DNA of 64,000 nucleotides from Streptomyces longhuiensis (GTDB lineage Bacteria; Actinomycetota; Actinomycetes; Streptomycetales; Streptomycetaceae): NCBI RefSeq assembly GCF_020616555.1, contig NZ_CP085173.1, positions 9,502,001 to 9,566,000 of the forward strand, read 5' to 3'. Shown piece by piece: positions 62,346 to 64,000 of this stretch (position 1 is its first letter; each line of letters starts with the position of its first letter). The notes under the pieces were generated by a model. It saw only the letters and a program-made list of their open reading frames with translations, ran no database searches and was not told where the DNA came from. The position numbers and the translations under genes were made by a program.

Positions 62346-62790
62346 TGCCGCCCGACGTACCGGCATTCGAACAGCGCACATTCCTCACCAGGCACTCCGA
62401 CCCGGTCTCTTGCGGGCCCTCCGCGCCCGTTGTCGTGACGATGCTCCGCATCGCCGTCACCGGATGTGATTCCTCCCGGGGGTGAACCACCGGGGTTCCT
62501 CGCGAGAGCACGCTGAAGAGATCGCCGCCGCCCGTCTGCCCAGGGGCGCACGGACACGTGCCCAGCTCGCCGGACAGGCGTCCTCTGGCCTCCGGAGAAG
62601 GGCTGGAAATGACGGAAGCGCCTTGTCCGGCAACGTAGTTGTCGGACCTACCGCCCCGGTGGGAAGTCAGGCCCCCGGCTGTACCGTCCGCGCGGGTTTC
62701 TCGCCCCCTCGATCAGTCGAGGGCGAGAAGACCGGAGCCACTCGGGCGGGTCGGGTGCGTCTGTGGGGACGGATGCGGTCCGTCAGTCGC
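62346..62790. other. Intergenic stretch, no gene seen
   Basis: Neither strand carries a recognisable gene. The repeated CTCGATCAGTCGAG near 62708-62721 is a short perfect palindrome downstream of the PPOX gene and could act as part of its terminator. Confidence 0.35.
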
Positions 62791-63186
62791 TCAACCGCGT
62801 GGCGAGTGCACCTTGTCGGTGCTGATGGTCAGCATGACCCGTTCCTGGTCGCGCCCACCGAACCAGGGATAGGGGCCGCCGAGGTACTTGTGCGCCACTT
62901 TGTCGATGTGCGTCTCGGCGCCCTCGGTCGTGGACGAAATGACGCGGCCGCGGATTGCCCAGTAGCGGGAAGGTTCCGCCGGATCTGCGATGGCGACGGC
63001 GACGCGCGGATCGCGGTGGATGTTCTTCATCTTCTGATGAGTGGTCACCGTGTTGATGACCACATGGTCACCGTCAGTGTCGACCCAGGTCTGGGTGATC
63101 TGCGGCGACCCGTCCGGCATGAGTGTCGTCAGGAAACAGATGGCCGGGCCGCCCAGGACCTCGGTCAGCTCACTAGGCAATGTCAT
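62791..63186 (-). CDS. PPOX-class F420-dependent oxidoreductase-like protein
   Basis: The 131-residue split-barrel protein begins PSELTEVLGGPAICFLTTLM and PDGSPQITQTWVDTDGDHVV, then TVTTHQKMKNIHRDPRVAVA and ISTDKVHSPRG at the end. This is the TIGR03618-type PPOX family, whose actinobacterial members use F420. ATG 63186 is favoured; an ATG six codons earlier has a similar context. It is unrelated in position to the second PPOX-like gene at 58806. Confidence 0.8.
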   Translation of the reverse strand: MTLPSELTEVLGGPAICFLTTLMPDGSPQITQTWVDTDGDHVVINTVTTHQKMKNIHRDPRVAVAIADPAEPSRYWAIRGRVISSTTEGAETHIDKVAHKYLGGPYPWFGGRDQERVMLTISTDKVHSPRG

Positions 63187-63231
63187 GGCGGGCAACTTTC
63201 TCATGTGGTGCCGGAGCACCCACTCAATCAG

Positions 63232-63421
63232 AACCTCCAGCCCATCTGCCACCACGGTCTCGTGCCCCCCGGACGTCGAGCGTGCCCCACCCTTGTGCGA
63301 GAGTGCCGGCCTCGGCGAGGGCTTCGCCTGCCTCGTACGCCGTGAAGTGGGCACCATGTCTGAGTGCCGCACGCACGAGCGGGGTCTGATCGAACGTCCA
63401 GTGGAGGCCGTCGAGCGCTCA
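63232..63421 (-). pseudogene. Unidentified coding fragment
   Basis: A 62-codon stretch on the minus strand reads LDGLHWTFDQTPLVRAALRH, GAHFTAYEAGEALAEAGTLA and QGWGTLDVRG before it breaks off. An in-frame stop lies just upstream and no start is available. It reads like the middle of a real protein, which I cannot name. It lies directly before the PPOX gene. Confidence 0.4.
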
Positions 63422-63686
63422 ACCCCGGCGTATGTATCGGTGGTTGGCTGGTCGCCCCCGGGCCAACAACCTCACCTGCGAGTTCCATTCCGCCCCTTTT
63501 AGGTGTTGGCAGCAGGGCGGGCCGACCGAGCGTCGTTGCTGCTTGCGCTCCGTGTACTGCCGCTCAGCGGAGTTCTTGATCGCGTACGCGGCAATTTGGC
63601 CTTTCGCGGTCAACAGTCCGCAGCGGGGGGCGTACCGCGGTGCTCGCCCAGGTACTGGCCGGGACGGCAGTGGTGTCCTTTTCGGC

Positions 63687-64000
63687 TCAGATCTCTCTGT
63701 CATGCCCGAGGCGGGGATCCGCTTCGGGTCGAGGCGGTCCGACGACCTCCACGTGGGCCGGGCGCAGCAGATGCTCACCGACTCGGTACCCGAGGCGGAG
63801 GATCTGCGTACAGACCAACCGCTCGGCGTCCGAGGAGACATGATGGGCCACGGCGTCGTGGAAGGCGGGGTCGAACGCGTCGCCTTTCTCGCCGAACGAC
63901 TGAAGGCCCAGCGAGCCGAGCTGGGTTCGCAGGGTGTCGGCGATGTCGTGAAGACCCGGCGTGATCGGCTCGTGCTGGCACGTGCGGTCCACGGCATCCA
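63687..64000 (-). CDS. grpE: GrpE nucleotide exchange factor, C-terminal part (runs off the window)
   Basis: The frame enters from beyond base 64000 and ends at 63687. It encodes HEPITPGLHDIADTLRTQLG, SLGLQSFGEKGDAFDPAFHD and AVAHHVSSDAERLVCTQILR, then LGYRVGEHLLRPAHVEVVGP. This is the dimerisation helix end and beta-wing of GrpE, which exchanges nucleotide on DnaK. The GxxFDPxxHxAV and GYxxxxxLLRPAxV signatures are clear. The usual DnaK and DnaJ genes would lie outside the window. It diverges from family consensus enough to be a second copy. Confidence 0.75.
   Translation of the reverse strand, partial: DAVDRTCQHEPITPGLHDIADTLRTQLGSLGLQSFGEKGDAFDPAFHDAVAHHVSSDAERLVCTQILRLGYRVGEHLLRPAHVEVVGPPRPEADPRLGHDREI

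Overview
The window looks like chromosomal DNA of a Streptomyces or close relative. GC is high, GTG and TTG starts are frequent, signal peptides are of the twin-arginine or lipoprotein type, and several families are typical of streptomycetes (DUF6381, NlpC/P60 with coiled coil, SpoIIE phosphatase with an ATPase tail, sugar ABC importers without their own ATPase). There is no rRNA, tRNA, CRISPR array, phage or origin. The many decayed genes and transposase scraps (IS701, IS481, TnpB, GH15, debranching enzyme, FCD and HxlR regulators) suggest an accessory chromosome arm.

Layout. 1-3.8 kb: a metal, probably copper, operon on the minus strand (DUF6153-like secreted protein, methionine/histidine-rich lipoprotein, DUF318 permease) behind a CsoR-like operator. 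4.1-15.7 kb: a glycan-use locus. A GH36 alpha-galactosidase diverges from a ROK regulator, a sugar ABC importer, a GH27 enzyme, a GH95 alpha-L-fucosidase-type enzyme and a secreted SGNH esterase. 15.7-17 kb: decayed regulators. 17-26 kb: a methyltransferase, an epoxide-hydrolase/MarR divergent pair with twin palindromes, a hydrolase with a sortase-like tail, an IS701 scrap, a large SpoIIE phosphatase and a broken debranching enzyme.

26.0-38.2 kb holds the most striking unit: an eleven-gene minus-strand array that supplies every step from nicotinate to fumarate. A three-subunit molybdenum hydroxylase with a CoxG helper would make 6-hydroxynicotinate. NicC would make 2,5-dihydroxypyridine, NicX would open the ring to N-formylmaleamate, NicD would give maleamate, NicF maleate and NicE fumarate. 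An MFS permease and a MarR regulator are embedded. A closely similar 22-base motif precedes both the first gene (nicX) and the last gene (nicE). Beside the cluster lie a solitary HPr gene and a 119-bp copy of the 5' end of coxG.

38.4-64 kb is a mosaic of ordinary genes: MFS and MarR proteins, hydrolases, GNAT, a GH5 endoglycoceramidase-like enzyme, an NlpC/P60 endopeptidase with a structured leader, COG4705, VOC and PPOX proteins, a secretory lipase, an FG-GAP lipoprotein, a cytochrome-b/sulfite-oxidase fusion, an AI-2E transporter, DUF6381 and the C-terminal part of GrpE. Transposase remnants lie between them. All function calls rest on reading translations and motifs; no database search was run.
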